NCBI RefSeq assembly: GCF_014650075.1
Contig: NZ_BMUG01000015.1
Coordinates: 92,128 to 156,127, forward strand
Reading direction: 5' to 3'
From: Streptomyces microflavus
GTDB taxonomy: Bacteria; Actinomycetota; Actinomycetes; Streptomycetales; Streptomycetaceae
DNA length: 64,000 nucleotides
Each line of letters starts with the position of its first letter. The first letter of the stretch is position 1. Below are positions 25,463 to 34,530 of the stretch, piece after piece. The notes beneath the pieces are model-generated. The model was not told the origin of the DNA, ran no database searches, and was given only the letters and a program-made list of their open reading frames with translations. The position numbers and the translations under genes are program-made.

Positions 25463-26190
25463 ATAAATCCCGTCCCTCCCCCGCCCTGCCTCTCGGCCCC
25501 ACCACCTCCCTCCACTTCTCGGAGCTGTGCGCCGGCTATCCAGGGCGCCCAGTCCTCCGCCAAGTCAGCGGAGAAATAACGAGGTTGACCACGACAGCGC
25601 TCGTCGGCCCGAACGGCAGCGGCAAGTCGACCCTGCTCGGCGTACTCGCCGGTGTGATCAAGCCGACATCCGGCGACCTCCTGCGCACCAGTGACCGGCC
25701 GCCCGCCTTCGTACCGCAGCGCGGAGCGGTCGGCGACACTCTTCCCCTCACCGTTCGGCAGACCGTGGAGATGGGACGCTGGGGCGAGCGCGGTCCGTGG
25801 CGACGGCTGACCGCTCGGGACCACGCGACCGTGGACGCGATGCTCGACCGGCTCAGCATCGGCGACCTCGCCTCACGCCAACTGGGAGAACTCTCGGGCG
25901 GGCAGCGTCAGCGCGCGCTCATCGCCCAAGGTCTGGCGCAGGAGTCGGACCTACTGCTCCTCGATGAACCGACCACGGGCCTGGACCCGGAGGCGCGGGA
26001 CCGGATCGGGACGCTGCTGACAGCGCTCGTCACCGACGGGGTGACGGTCGTCCAAGCCACACACGACCTTGAGGTGGCGCGCGCGGCGGACACCTGCCTG
26101 CTGCTCCAGAACGGCCACCTTGCCGGACAGGGGCGTCCGGACCAAGTCCTCACCACGTCGTCACTGACGCGCCTATGGCAAACGCTCTGA
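25456..26190 (+). CDS. aztA: Zinc ABC transporter ATP-binding protein AztA
   Basis: The ATPase has 244 residues from ATG 25456. A second ATG at 25447 lies inside the TACAAT -10 candidate and is less likely to be transcribed. Walker A is GPNGSGKST, the Q-loop is in FVPQRG, the signature is LSGGQRQR, Walker B is LLLLDEPTTGLD, and the switch His is in ATHDLEV. It pairs with AztB as the motor of zinc import. It is the only plus-strand gene of the locus and shares the Zur-like box with the minus-strand operon. Confidence 0.9.
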   Translation: MFNKSRPSPALPLGPTTSLHFSELCAGYPGRPVLRQVSGEITRLTTTALVGPNGSGKSTLLGVLAGVIKPTSGDLLRTSDRPPAFVPQRGAVGDTLPLTVRQTVEMGRWGERGPWRRLTARDHATVDAMLDRLSIGDLASRQLGELSGGQRQRALIAQGLAQESDLLLLDEPTTGLDPEARDRIGTLLTALVTDGVTVVQATHDLEVARAADTCLLLQNGHLAGQGRPDQVLTTSSLTRLWQTL

Positions 26191-26390
26191 AGAACCCGGC
26201 ACACAACCGCGAGGGCCATGCCGACATGGCAGGAAGGGCGAAGTGTCCCCGGCGGTTGGGAGCTGCAGTGCAGGGATGTCCCCGGAGGTGGTGCGGGCAG
26301 TCATGCCTCCCCGGCCGGCGCGCTGCGATCCGGCTGCCATCTGCCGGTCGGCCAGCAGCGACGTTTCGGCAGCAGCGGCTGAACGCTGCC

Positions 26391-27251
26391 TCAAAGCATT
26401 GCCATTCCCACCACGGCCGCCCCCAGGAGTACAACGACAGCCAGCGCGTTGACCACCACGTCCAGCTTCTCCCCGCGACGTTCGGCGGCTCGGTCCAAGG
26501 TGAAATCGGCAAGGTCGCCAGGCGCATAGTGGACCGTGACATCTCGGCCGTACGAGCCGGCTGGGTCCGGGAGGTTGGACGTGCAGTGAGCCGTGACGGC
26601 CGTGCCGTCGTGGGTGGTGAACGACAGGACCGGGGTGATAGTGGTGGAGGTGCCGTTGTCCTGGTCGACGGTGACGTCCTTGAGGACTGCGATGATCCGT
26701 CCGTGCACGGTGTCCATCGCGGCCAGTTTCTCGATGCGGTGGTTCTTGGCACGTACGGTTCCGGGCAGGTGAACGGCGGCGAAGACAGCCAGAGGCCCGC
26801 CGAGGCCGATCAGCGCCCACGGCCACCCCCAGCCGACCGCCACGAGGGCCACCAGCCCGCAGTAGAACAGGAAAAGCGCGAAGGCCGGCTGGCCCAGTCC
26901 ACGACTCGGTTCCTGAGGTGTGTTGGCAAGCCGGTAGGCATGCGGCCTGCCTCGCGGGTGGCTGACCCCTACCTCCCGTCCCTCCCATGCCGCGGTGATG
27001 ACCTCTCCTCGCTCGCCGTCGTTGGTCACGGTGACCTCCTCGTCGGAGGTCGCGTCGCGGTAGGAAATGACCACCGATATGCCGCCCGTACGGGACCCGC
27101 CGTGCCGCGGCATCCTCACCTGCTCGATCCGCCCCGTGCGCCGGACCGTCCGCTGGGCCCTGGTCACTCCGGCCAGCGCCATGCCGTACCCGGCCAGCGC
27201 CAGCACAGCCCACACCGCGCACCACAGTGCGAGGAACTTCTCCCAGTCCAT
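26391..27251 (-). CDS. DUF3592-type membrane protein
   Basis: The 286-residue protein starts at ATG 27251, eight bases after AGGAGG; a GTG nine bases earlier overlaps the ribosome site. It has an N-terminal hydrophobic helix (LWCAVWAVLALAGYGMALAG), an extracytoplasmic beta-rich DUF3592-like part, two central helices (FALFLFYCGLVALVAVGWGW), a second beta domain, and a C-terminal helix (NALAVVVLLGAAVVGMAM). The function of the family is unknown. It follows the larger membrane protein gene by 24 bases on the same strand. Confidence 0.75.
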   Translation of the reverse strand: MDWEKFLALWCAVWAVLALAGYGMALAGVTRAQRTVRRTGRIEQVRMPRHGGSRTGGISVVISYRDATSDEEVTVTNDGERGEVITAAWEGREVGVSHPRGRPHAYRLANTPQEPSRGLGQPAFALFLFYCGLVALVAVGWGWPWALIGLGGPLAVFAAVHLPGTVRAKNHRIEKLAAMDTVHGRIIAVLKDVTVDQDNGTSTTITPVLSFTTHDGTAVTAHCTSNLPDPAGSYGRDVTVHYAPGDLADFTLDRAAERRGEKLDVVVNALAVVVLLGAAVVGMAML

Positions 27252-27275
27252 GACGCCCACCTCCTGCCGGTCCGG

Positions 27276-28361
27276 TCAGCTGCCGTTACGCCTGAGCACT
27301 TCGCCCTTCCCGTCCGCCTCGAGCGTTCCCGTGCCCCCGTCCCCGGTAACCACGACTCTGAGCCTGAGCGGCCCGGTGGCGCTCTCGGCGATGAGCTGCC
27401 AGCTCCGCGGTGAGTCGACGTTGAGGGTGGTCCGGGCCTCCTCGACCAGGTCGGCGACGCGATCGTAGGGCAGGGACCTCGGCTCGAACCCGGCGACCTT
27501 CGCGCCGGCGGGCGTGAAGACAACCGTGAGCAGGCGGTCCTGCACGACGACGGTGAACGCGCGACGCTTGTCCGCGCCCTGTGTCAATGACTCCACACCT
27601 CGGCGCAGTTCGCTCTCGTCGAGCATCGATCGGCCGGGGCCGATGGCGACCGTTCCTGTCATGGACGTCACGGTGATCGTGGATGACGAGGAGGAGACAG
27701 ACGGTCCGGGGACGGCGCCGTTGCCGCCCTCGTGAAAGTCGAACAGGTCGGCACGGAACAGCAGAAGCACGGCGGCCACGCCGAGCAGCAGCCCGCTGAG
27801 ATTGAGAAATCCGTTGAGGGAGCTGTCCGGGGTCTCGCTCCTCACAACCGGGCCGGGCACCGAGGCCACCCGGGCCACAGCCGCCCGTTCCTCCCACTGC
27901 GGAGTCGGCCGTCTCACGATCCGCGTCCTCCACGGGCGGTCCGGCGGATACTCCACCACCACGGTCCCGCCTGACCGGTACTCGGTCAGCTCGACGCGGT
28001 TGACGTCCTGCCACATCTCGACTCGGAACGCAGGCGCGTCGTCCGGCACGACGGACAGATCGAATCGCACTGGCACATCGCTGGTCTCCCCCCACACCGG
28101 CTCACGACTCTCGATCACCGCGAGCGCCCTGCACGGAACAACTGCCGCCTCGCTGGCACGACGCGGCAGTTTCACAAGGAGGAAGAGAAGGCCGTAGAGC
28201 GCGGGCACGACCAGCCCCGTGACAAGCATCGGCACGCTCTCGACCATGCAACCGCCGATGAAGGCCGTCAGACCCGCTCCGATGACACCGGCCGTCAGGA
28301 ACCCCGAAGCGAGGTCGGCAGGCGCGTGGTGCCTGGGCGGAGCACCCACAGTCAACGTCAT
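27276..28361 (-). CDS. Membrane protein with extracytoplasmic beta domain, unknown
   Basis: The 361-residue protein has two N-terminal hydrophobic helices (AGVIGAGLTAFIGGCMV, LVTGLVVPALYGLLFLLV), then a beta-rich region with EYRSGGTVVVEYPPDRPW resembling one half of DUF3592 proteins. A further helix (FLNLSGLLLGVAAVLLLF), a Ser-rich linker (SVSSSSSTITVT) and a C-terminal globular domain follow. It is co-transcribed with the DUF3592 gene. The two probably form a membrane pair of unknown role. Confidence 0.7.
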   Translation of the reverse strand: MTLTVGAPPRHHAPADLASGFLTAGVIGAGLTAFIGGCMVESVPMLVTGLVVPALYGLLFLLVKLPRRASEAAVVPCRALAVIESREPVWGETSDVPVRFDLSVVPDDAPAFRVEMWQDVNRVELTEYRSGGTVVVEYPPDRPWRTRIVRRPTPQWEERAAVARVASVPGPVVRSETPDSSLNGFLNLSGLLLGVAAVLLLFRADLFDFHEGGNGAVPGPSVSSSSSTITVTSMTGTVAIGPGRSMLDESELRRGVESLTQGADKRRAFTVVVQDRLLTVVFTPAGAKVAGFEPRSLPYDRVADLVEEARTTLNVDSPRSWQLIAESATGPLRLRVVVTGDGGTGTLEADGKGEVLRRNGS

Positions 28362-28454
28362 GCGGCCGATTGTGCCCGTCGTGGGCAGCAGCGAACAGAC
28401 CTGGAAGTCGTGACGCCAATAAGGGGATCACCCACGACACATGGGCGGCCCGCT

Positions 28455-28870
28455 GAAGTCGATCCCGGCATCGCAGCCCAAGCGCGCAGGAACCTCGACG
28501 GGCTGGGCCTGGACCCGCTTGTCATCACTGACGACGGCGAACAAGGACACCCGGCAGCCGGGCCCCACGACCGGATCGTCGCCACCGCTTCAGTCCGCCG
28601 GATCCCCCGAGCGTGGCTGGACCAGCTGCGCCCCGGCGGTGTACTCCTCGCCCCCTCGACAGCCCCTTCGGCTGCGACCTGCTGGCACGCCTCACCGGTG
28701 CGGGCGGCACAGCCGCCCGAGGGCACTTCGTGGCGAACGTCGAGTTCATGCACTTCCGCGGCCGGCGCACGCCCCGTCCATACACAGAGTTGGGATGGCC
28801 CGAGACCGCCAGCGTCGAGCGCTGGCAGGAGCTGCAGGTCGAGGCGGGGCCTCGTGGCCAGCAGGTCCTT
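28455..28870 (+). pseudogene. Frameshifted relic of a protein-L-isoaspartate-like methyltransferase
   Basis: The frame first reads VDPGIAAQARRNLDGLGLDP, then DRIVATASVRRIPRAWLDQL and RPGGVLLAP. After a frameshift near 28653 another frame continues DSPFGCDLLARLTGAGGTAA and FVANVEFMHFRGRRTPRPY. These are the middle and C-terminal parts of PCMT-like enzymes found in lanthipeptide-type FxLD loci and elsewhere. The N-terminal S-adenosylmethionine motif is missing, so the gene is truncated and shifted. Confidence 0.65.
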
Positions 28871-28993
28871 GCCCCCTCCCCGCCGCGATCCGCCACGCGG
28901 AGAATCCGAGCGGAGGGCTCCTCCCCGCAATCTTCAGGCTTCTGATGCTCCTATTGGTAGTCAAGGGAGGCGGAGAACCTGGTGGTGGTCCGG

Positions 28994-29404
28994 TCAGGTT
29001 TGGTAGGGGTGAAGGGTGACGCTCTCGGATCGGACGTTGATCTCAACCCAGGACTCGTCCAGGCCGCTGGGGATCGGTGTTGCCAGATCGAACAGCACGG
29101 GCCAGGGGCCCATCTGTAGACGGCCGACGCCGTCTTCCGTGAGGTGGAGGAGGCCGCGCATGATCACCCGGTCGCCTTCCTGTCGGAGTTCCGCCTCGAC
29201 AGAGGAGGCCGGCCGGGTGTTCTGGCCCCAGTGGACGTCGTCGTCGACGGTCCATTCGACAAGATGTTGTCCGTCTGCCTCTTGCGGGGCACCGCCCCAG
29301 CGCACCACCACGGACCCGATGGGGGTGTGAACCCGAACTGTCATGGCCCGCTGCGAGGTCTGCGGCAAGCTCTGCGTGCGGACCAACATCGCCTCATCAT
29401 CCAT
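28994..29404 (-). CDS. Unknown 136-residue protein
   Basis: The soluble, acidic, beta-rich protein runs from ATG 29404, with an alternative ATG at 29344 (MTVRVHTPIGSVVVRWGGAP). Neither has a good ribosome site. Segments such as EWTVDDDVHWGQNTR and EVEINVRSESVTLHPY-like strands suggest a compact sandwich. No family is recognised. It lies between two relics and may be an accessory or immunity-type gene. Confidence 0.5.
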   Translation of the reverse strand: MDDEAMLVRTQSLPQTSQRAMTVRVHTPIGSVVVRWGGAPQEADGQHLVEWTVDDDVHWGQNTRPASSVEAELRQEGDRVIMRGLLHLTEDGVGRLQMGPWPVLFDLATPIPSGLDESWVEINVRSESVTLHPYQT

Positions 29405-29449
29405 GATGTGGCGTCTTCGGGACGAGGAGTTGGTGGGTGGCTGCGTTAA

Positions 29450-30019
29450 GCGGCGGTGAGCCAGTCGCGGTAGGCGTCGTCGCGGCGTGTGCCGCGTTCG
29501 AGGCACGAGATCACCGCAGGCCAGACGCCGAAGTGTTCTGCGACGGTGGTGAGGGTGATGTTCTTGGCCTGGCGGTGCGGGCCTTGACGGCGGACCGTGC
29601 GGCGTTGTGGAGGGCGCTTATCCCGCTGAGCGCGTCCTCCTTGGGTATGACCGATGCCCGGCCGGACAGCGCGGCCCGGGCGACTGCCTAGGCGTCGATG
29701 GGGCCGGACTTGCCCATCCGGCGACGCTCAGCCTTGGCGGGCCGGTTGACCTCGACCGCGGTCAGGCCCGCATGGCGGGCGGCACGGGTGAATCCCGGGC
29801 CGTAGGAGGAGGTCCCTTCGACACGACGGCCGTCACCGTGCCGTGGGCGTTCAGGAGCGCGACCGCCGCGGCGTATCCGGACGACGTGGTGGGGAACTCG
29901 GCGTCGGCGACGTCCCCGCCCCGGTCGGTGATGACCGCGACATGGATCGTGTCCGCGTGGGAGTTCACTCCGCCGAACACCGCGTCCAGTTCGGTGGCGG
30001 GTGCGATCGTCACGGTCAT
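29450..30019 (-). pseudogene. Relic of an IS110-family transposase
   Basis: The frame from ATG 30019 encodes the DEDD domain opening (MTVTIAPATELDAVFGGV, HADTIHVAVITDRGGDVADA). Downstream frames keep recognisable pieces, but a TAG replaces the Tyr codon in the PIDAYAAARA block near 29690, and frameshifts follow. The C-terminal helix-hairpin-helix part is missing. It is inactive. Confidence 0.7.
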
Positions 30020-30262
30020 CCTGTCAGCAGCCTTCCCGGGCCCGAGGTGACGCCGGCCGGGGGCAGACAGGACATTGAGGGGGCCTCTGGCCAAGCTCCT
30101 ATCAGGTCATGTTCCACCCGGCCGGGGCCATGGAGAACGGGTCCCAACAGCCGGACAGAGCAGTCGCAGGACAGCCCAGCAGGACGTCAGTCAGACCCTG
30201 AGCCACGACCACCGGAACCCGCTACGAGTATCAATGTCAGACCCGTATGCAACGCTCGGCGC

Positions 30263-30472
30263 ATGGGATTCTTCGACGATCTGGTGATGTCCGAGGAGCC
30301 GGCCGCGGAGCGGACCGCGCTGATCCGGCTGGGACCGCCCGCGGAGGACGAAGGGCGGTACGCGCCGCCCCTCGACCGCTTCGCGCCGGCGGTGCTGCCC
30401 GGGGCCGAGGTGGTGGGCGTCGGCCCGGAGGCCCGGGTTCTGCTGACGGGGTGGTCGGTGTGGCCCCGGTAG
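30263..30472 (+). CDS. N-terminal piece of the ankyrin/DUF6461-like gene, ended by an in-frame TAG
   Basis: The 69 residues from ATG 30263 (MGFFDDLVMSEEPAAERTAL ... VLLTGWSVWPR) end at a TAG at 30470-30472. The following codons continue in the same frame into the next entry, so this is the N-terminal part of one protein rather than a separate gene. Confidence 0.55.
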   Translation: MGFFDDLVMSEEPAAERTALIRLGPPAEDEGRYAPPLDRFAPAVLPGAEVVGVGPEARVLLTGWSVWPR

Positions 30473-32017
30473 GTGACGATGCACCTGGCGGTGTTCCGCA
30501 GAACCCGTTGGCAGAGCGGGGGTACGAGTCGGCAGTCCGGGCTCCGGGTGGGCCTGCGGTTCTCCGACGGCCGCCGGGTCACGACGCTGGACATCCCGGA
30601 GACCCGCTATGTCCCGGTCACGAGAGGGCCGGGGCTGGAGACGATGGCGATGACTCGCCAGGCGGTCGGGCTCATACCGCTGGATACGGGAGGGCACACG
30701 TCCCACCGGTCCCTGTTCAGGACCGCCGTGGACCTGTACGCGGCGGAGCTGCCGCCTTCCGGGGAAGCGCAGCTGGTCGTCGAGTGGCCGGACGAGGGCA
30801 TGGGCGAGACCCGTACCCTCATCGACACGGCGGCGATCCGAGCCGCGGCGGAGCAGGCGTTCGAGGTCTGGCCGGGGCTCGAACCGCCGGATCCCGCGGG
30901 ACAGCCGAGTGGCACCTTCACGGTTCTGGAGGTGTCCGGTCCCCCTTCCTTTCTGGCACCGCCGTTGAGCCCGCGTCAGCTGGAGGAGCGGCGGCGCGAG
31001 GAGGAGGCCCGCAGGCGTTACCTGCCTCGGGCCGACTGGACGGGTATGGGGTACCGGGACTGGGGCGACGCGGCACTGATCAGGGCTCGGCTGGAGGCAG
31101 GCTCACCGCCCGATGCCCGCGTCCAGGGGGGCGCCCGCCCGCTGCACCTGGCGGCGAGTCAGGGGCAGGCGGAGGCGGTGGCGGCTCTCCTGGCGCATGG
31201 TGCCGAGGTCGACGCACGTGACGAGGAGGGACGTACACCGCTCTGGTACGCGGCGTGCGGCGTCGACGAGGGCATGGTCCGCGCGCTGATCGAGGCGGGG
31301 GCCGATGTGTGGACGCCGCAGGAGGAGCCCTGGTCGCCGGGGCGGCTCCTGCTGACCACACCGCTGGCCCCGCTGGTGACGGAGCTGCCGGGTGTGGTGT
31401 CGCTGCCGGCCGAGGAGGCGGCCGCCCTGCGGGCGGCGGACGCGCTCATCGCGGCTTTCAGCGAGCAGGGCCTGTGGACCGAGGGGCTCGGCATCGCCTT
31501 CGTGGCGGGAGTGGGTGAGGACGAGGTGGTCCGGCGGCTCGGCGGCGACCCCGCCCTGTGCCCGGCCGTGGACGAGGAGAACATGCCGTTCGATCCCATG
31601 GACTACGACGCGTCGCTGCGCTACGTCGGCGTGACGGGCGTGGAGGGCTCCCCGGGCGGCTGTGTGATCGTCCAAGACGGGTACATGCCGAGCGACGACG
31701 CACTGCTGCGGGCGGTCTCGGCGGGCACCTCCGCCTACGGGGTGTATTTCAATCCCAAGGGAGGAACGTTCGGCGCCCTGGCCCGGGACGGCGGCATCGT
31801 CTCCGGCGAGGAGATCGGCCTCTCACCGCAGGCGTCGGATCCTGCGGCCTACTGGACCTTCCGTTTCTGGCAGCGCGGGTCCGCGTTCGCGTACGGCGCC
31901 GACGTTCTCGCCTACGCCTGTGCCGCGGCCGGAATGACGGTCGCAGACGGCCGGGGGGCGATGGGCCGCGGCGCGGCTCGCCGCTGGGTCCCGCTGCCGC
32001 CGGCGCCTCAGAGGTGA
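30473..32017 (+). CDS. Ankyrin-repeat protein with C-terminal DUF6461-like domain (main part after the in-frame TAG)
   Basis: There are 514 codons from GTG 30473, directly after the TAG that separates it from its own N-terminus. There is an N-terminal beta-rich domain (LRVGLRFSDGRRVTTLDIPE). One to two ankyrin repeats (ARPLHLAASQGQAEAVAALL, GRTPLWYAACGVDEGMVRAL) lie around residues 220-290. The C-terminal domain resembles DUF6461 (LGIAFVAGVGEDEVVRRLGG, then WTFRFWQRGSAFAYGADV). Such multi-domain proteins are often immunity- or toxin-associated. Without readthrough, the product depends on reinitiation at the GTG. The 3' end overlaps the convergent membrane protein frame. Confidence 0.7.
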   Translation: MTMHLAVFRRTRWQSGGTSRQSGLRVGLRFSDGRRVTTLDIPETRYVPVTRGPGLETMAMTRQAVGLIPLDTGGHTSHRSLFRTAVDLYAAELPPSGEAQLVVEWPDEGMGETRTLIDTAAIRAAAEQAFEVWPGLEPPDPAGQPSGTFTVLEVSGPPSFLAPPLSPRQLEERRREEEARRRYLPRADWTGMGYRDWGDAALIRARLEAGSPPDARVQGGARPLHLAASQGQAEAVAALLAHGAEVDARDEEGRTPLWYAACGVDEGMVRALIEAGADVWTPQEEPWSPGRLLLTTPLAPLVTELPGVVSLPAEEAAALRAADALIAAFSEQGLWTEGLGIAFVAGVGEDEVVRRLGGDPALCPAVDEENMPFDPMDYDASLRYVGVTGVEGSPGGCVIVQDGYMPSDDALLRAVSAGTSAYGVYFNPKGGTFGALARDGGIVSGEEIGLSPQASDPAAYWTFRFWQRGSAFAYGADVLAYACAAAGMTVADGRGAMGRGAARRWVPLPPAPQR

Positions 32018-33271
32018 GCGCTGCGGCCCTTCTCCCGTACACGGCGTCGGCTCCCGGTCCAGCAGCAGCGGAACGGTCAGGACCGGGAGCAGCCAGACGA
32101 ATACGATGAGGCGATGGCCGAGCAGCTGGTCCAGGTTCGGGTGGCCCGCCTGGTTGAGGATGCCTGCGGACGCCGCCGCCAGAGCGACTGGCAGGACCGC
32201 CGAACGCCGCCTCAGCAGTACCCAGGCCGAGAGCGCGAGCAGGACGGGGAGGACGGGATAGGTGGCCTGGCGGTGGAGCCATGCCGTCCAGAAGATCCGT
32301 TCCTGGACGAGGAATTCCGGCCAGGGGTTGGGCAGATCGGGACGCCGGTAATGGTCGGTCAGCAGATCCTGGGCGCTGTCCTGACCGGTGGGCCAGGACA
32401 GCAGGTGCGCGCCCGCGTAGACGGCCACGGCCAGGGCCCCGCACAGTACGGCCGCCTCCCCTGTCCGGGCCGACGGCCGACGGCAGCGGCGCAGCCACGC
32501 CCACCGGAGTGCGAACCCGGCCGTGAGAGCGGCCGCGAGAAGCAGCGCCTGCGAGTAGCGCACAAGGAACATCAGGGCCAGGCCGCACACGACGAGCGCC
32601 ACGCCCGTACGGGGACGGTTCAGGGAGAGCAGCGTGCACCCGAGGACGACCGCCGTGCCCAGAGCCAGCGAGAGCCCGTCGCTCAGCGGGTTCATGGCGA
32701 CCGTTCCGGTGGGCAGCGCGAGGTACAGCGCCTGACCGGCCAGGCCGGCGCGGCGGGAGGCGCCCGCGCAGCGAAGGGTGAGCAGGACGCAGACGCTTCC
32801 GGCCAGCGCGACGACCAGGCCCGCGAGCCAGAGACCCCACGTCGCGTCGAAGACGGTGACGAAGGGGACCAGGAAGAGCGGATACCCCGGGCGGGCCTCG
32901 AAGATGGCCATGAAGCGATGGTTCGCGAACGGCGCGGTCATCCCCGAGGTGTTGCCGTTGCGGGACCAGTGGGCGACCGAGTCGTTCAGCCGGCGTACGC
33001 ACTGCTCCTGCGACTCACCGGAGATCTTCCTGCTGGTCCAGGGGATGGAGGACAGGGGACCGTGCTGCTGGCTGGCGCAGGAGTAGTCGATGGCGCGGCG
33101 GCCCGCCTCGGCCCGGCTCTCGCCGCTGAGGGACAGGGCGTAGGAGAGGTAGTTCTTCGTGTCGGGCGAGGCCCTTCCGGTGACGGCTGTCAGCTGGAGC
33201 CCGGCGAAGGCCACGGCGATCAGCAGCATCCCGATGAGGCTGAGGTGCTTGGTACTGCGCTTGCTTCGCAT
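31823..33271 (-). CDS. Polytopic membrane protein, glycosyltransferase GT-C-like
   Basis: The 482-residue frame starts at ATG 33271. It has an N-terminal helix (LIGMLLIAVAFAGLQLTAV), a long extracytoplasmic loop with cysteines (DYSCASQQHGP, QEQCVRRLND), then about nine helices (WLAGLVVALAGSVCVLLTLR, LRYSQALLLAAALTAGFAL, VFVWLLPVLTVPLLL). This layout suits a GT-C-type mannosyl/arabinosyl transferase acting on polyprenyl-linked sugars. After LLLDRE the frame turns Arg-rich and runs 195 bases into the convergent ankyrin gene. A +1 shift there would give a stop near 32009, so the true C-terminus is probably about residue 420. Confidence 0.7.
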   Translation of the reverse strand: MRSKRSTKHLSLIGMLLIAVAFAGLQLTAVTGRASPDTKNYLSYALSLSGESRAEAGRRAIDYSCASQQHGPLSSIPWTSRKISGESQEQCVRRLNDSVAHWSRNGNTSGMTAPFANHRFMAIFEARPGYPLFLVPFVTVFDATWGLWLAGLVVALAGSVCVLLTLRCAGASRRAGLAGQALYLALPTGTVAMNPLSDGLSLALGTAVVLGCTLLSLNRPRTGVALVVCGLALMFLVRYSQALLLAAALTAGFALRWAWLRRCRRPSARTGEAAVLCGALAVAVYAGAHLLSWPTGQDSAQDLLTDHYRRPDLPNPWPEFLVQERIFWTAWLHRQATYPVLPVLLALSAWVLLRRRSAVLPVALAAASAGILNQAGHPNLDQLLGHRLIVFVWLLPVLTVPLLLDREPTPCTGEGPQRSPLRRRRQRDPAASRAAAHRPPAVCDRHSGRGTGVGENVGAVRERGPALPETEGPVGRRIRRLR

Positions 33272-33616
33272 CGGACGGGCGCTCCCCAGAGGTACGGCGG
33301 TTACCTCACCAACGAGAGCGCCGCCTCGGGGTGGCGCTCACCTCACGACAAGAGCGACGCCTATGGGTGCGTGCTTCGAAGCCGGTCCGGGACGCCGTGG
33401 GTGGCTACCGGCCGCGCAGCTTTCCCCGCTTCCCGCTGCTGACCGAGCCGCGACTCTCCGACGAAGAGCCCGCCGCCCGCCTGGGTCACTTCGACTCCTG
33501 CCACGCCCGCCATGCCCGGTGATTTTCACCGCACGCGCTGAGTCCGGCTCGTTTCCCGGCTGGAGCACCTCCAGGACGAAAGCAGCCGACCCTCCTACTC
33601 GGCGTTCTCGTCGGGC
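33272..33616. other. Intergenic region, no gene supported
   Basis: There are only short frames without motifs. No terminator-like hairpin is evident. Confidence 0.4.
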
Positions 33617-34126
33617 TCAGTTGAACATGTCGAGGTAGTGCTGTGCGTGGACGGGGTGGTAGTCGCCGAAGTCGACTGATGCCGGGTCACCGCCTGTCTC
33701 GGCGACGGCGAGCCGGTCGAGGTAGTAGTCCCAGCCGGGGCCGACTCCACCCGCCATCGCTGGGTCGTCACCGACGGACTGGGCGAAGGTGAGCGTGGTG
33801 GTGCCCTCGTGCTCGACGAGCGTGAGAGTCATGTGCCAGACGAGTTCCTGGCCGGGCACCTGCGACGTGAGGACCAGACGGTGGGGAGCCTGGCACTCCT
33901 GGATGGTGAGGAGCTCGGCCTGGTGCTCGTCGCCCTCGTAGAGCATCCGGAAGTCGACCGAGCCGGTCGACGGGTCGCCGGTCCATTCGCCGATCCAACG
34001 GGCCAGACGGTCCGACTCGGTGACCGCCGCCCAGACGTCCTTGATACCGGCCCGGAAGGTACGGTCGAAAGCGATGCTGTCCAGGCCGTCGATGGTCACG
34101 CGACGCCCGGTGGGGGTGCTGGTCAT
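33617..34126 (-). CDS. SRPBCC (AHSA1-like) protein
   Basis: The 169-residue START/Bet v1-like protein has the characteristic opening FDRTFRAGIKDVWAAVTESD, LARWIGEW and a C-terminal GPGWDYYLDRLAVAETGG helix. Proteins of this group are often encoded next to an ArsR-type repressor, as here. The ATG at 34126 overlaps the regulator stop by four bases (ATGA). The ligand is unknown. Confidence 0.88.
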   Translation of the reverse strand: MTSTPTGRRVTIDGLDSIAFDRTFRAGIKDVWAAVTESDRLARWIGEWTGDPSTGSVDFRMLYEGDEHQAELLTIQECQAPHRLVLTSQVPGQELVWHMTLTLVEHEGTTTLTFAQSVGDDPAMAGGVGPGWDYYLDRLAVAETGGDPASVDFGDYHPVHAQHYLDMFN

Positions 34127-34500
34127 GCGGATTCCTCCTGAGGTCTTCCGGTGCCGGGAGCGGCGTCGGTGCCGGCCCGGCGGTCGTGGACGGTTCTGCG
34201 GACCTCCAGGTCGAGGGCGTCGAAGGCGCTCTCGGGGATCGGGGGACGGCGCCCGGCGAGCTCGTCGAGCAGGGCCCGGACCGGGGCGAGGCCCGGGCGG
34301 GCGAGCGCGTAGTGGCGCTCGCGACCGTGGTCCTCGACGGTGGCCAGCCCTGCCTCGGTGAGCAGTCGCAGATGTTTGCTCACCGCGGGCCGGCTGATCG
34401 GGTGCCGTGCCGCGAGGTCGACCACTCGGGCCGGGCCGGAGGCAAGTGCGCGCAGCAGATCACGGCGTATGGGGTCGGCCAGGGCGATGAACGGGTCCAC
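34123..34500 (-). CDS. ArsR-family winged-helix transcriptional regulator
   Basis: The 125-residue regulator has a winged-helix DNA-binding domain (FIALADPIRRDLLRALASGP, ISRPAVSKHLRLLTEAGLAT, VEDHGRERHYAL). It has no obvious metal-binding cysteines, so it is not a classical metal sensor. It is first in a two-gene operon with the SRPBCC protein, a frequent pairing in which it usually controls its own operon. The upstream bases 34501-34530 contain an imperfect palindrome (CCTATTCGTAACCCATAGGTTACCAATAGG region) that may be its operator. Confidence 0.88.
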   Translation of the reverse strand: MDPFIALADPIRRDLLRALASGPARVVDLAARHPISRPAVSKHLRLLTEAGLATVEDHGRERHYALARPGLAPVRALLDELAGRRPPIPESAFDALDLEVRRTVHDRRAGTDAAPGTGRPQEESA

Positions 34501-34508
34501 CCCCTATT

Positions 34509-34530
34509 CGTAACCCATAGGTTACCAATA
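34509..34530. promoter_or_regulatory. Palindromic operator candidate for the ArsR-type regulator
   Basis: GTAACC and GGTTAC flank a CATA centre (GTAACCCATAGGTTAC), with outer CCTATT and AATAGG arms, just upstream of the regulator start. This nested dyad in an AT-rich patch is a typical ArsR/MarR-type site. Confidence 0.55.

Noticed and set aside
28455..28870. Active FxLD-lanthipeptide methyltransferase locus
   Set aside because: The methyltransferase is truncated and frameshifted, and there is no lanthipeptide precursor or dehydratase nearby.
32114..33442. 442-codon plus-strand open frame
   Set aside because: Antisense to the polytopic membrane protein, whose hydrophobic helices support the minus strand.
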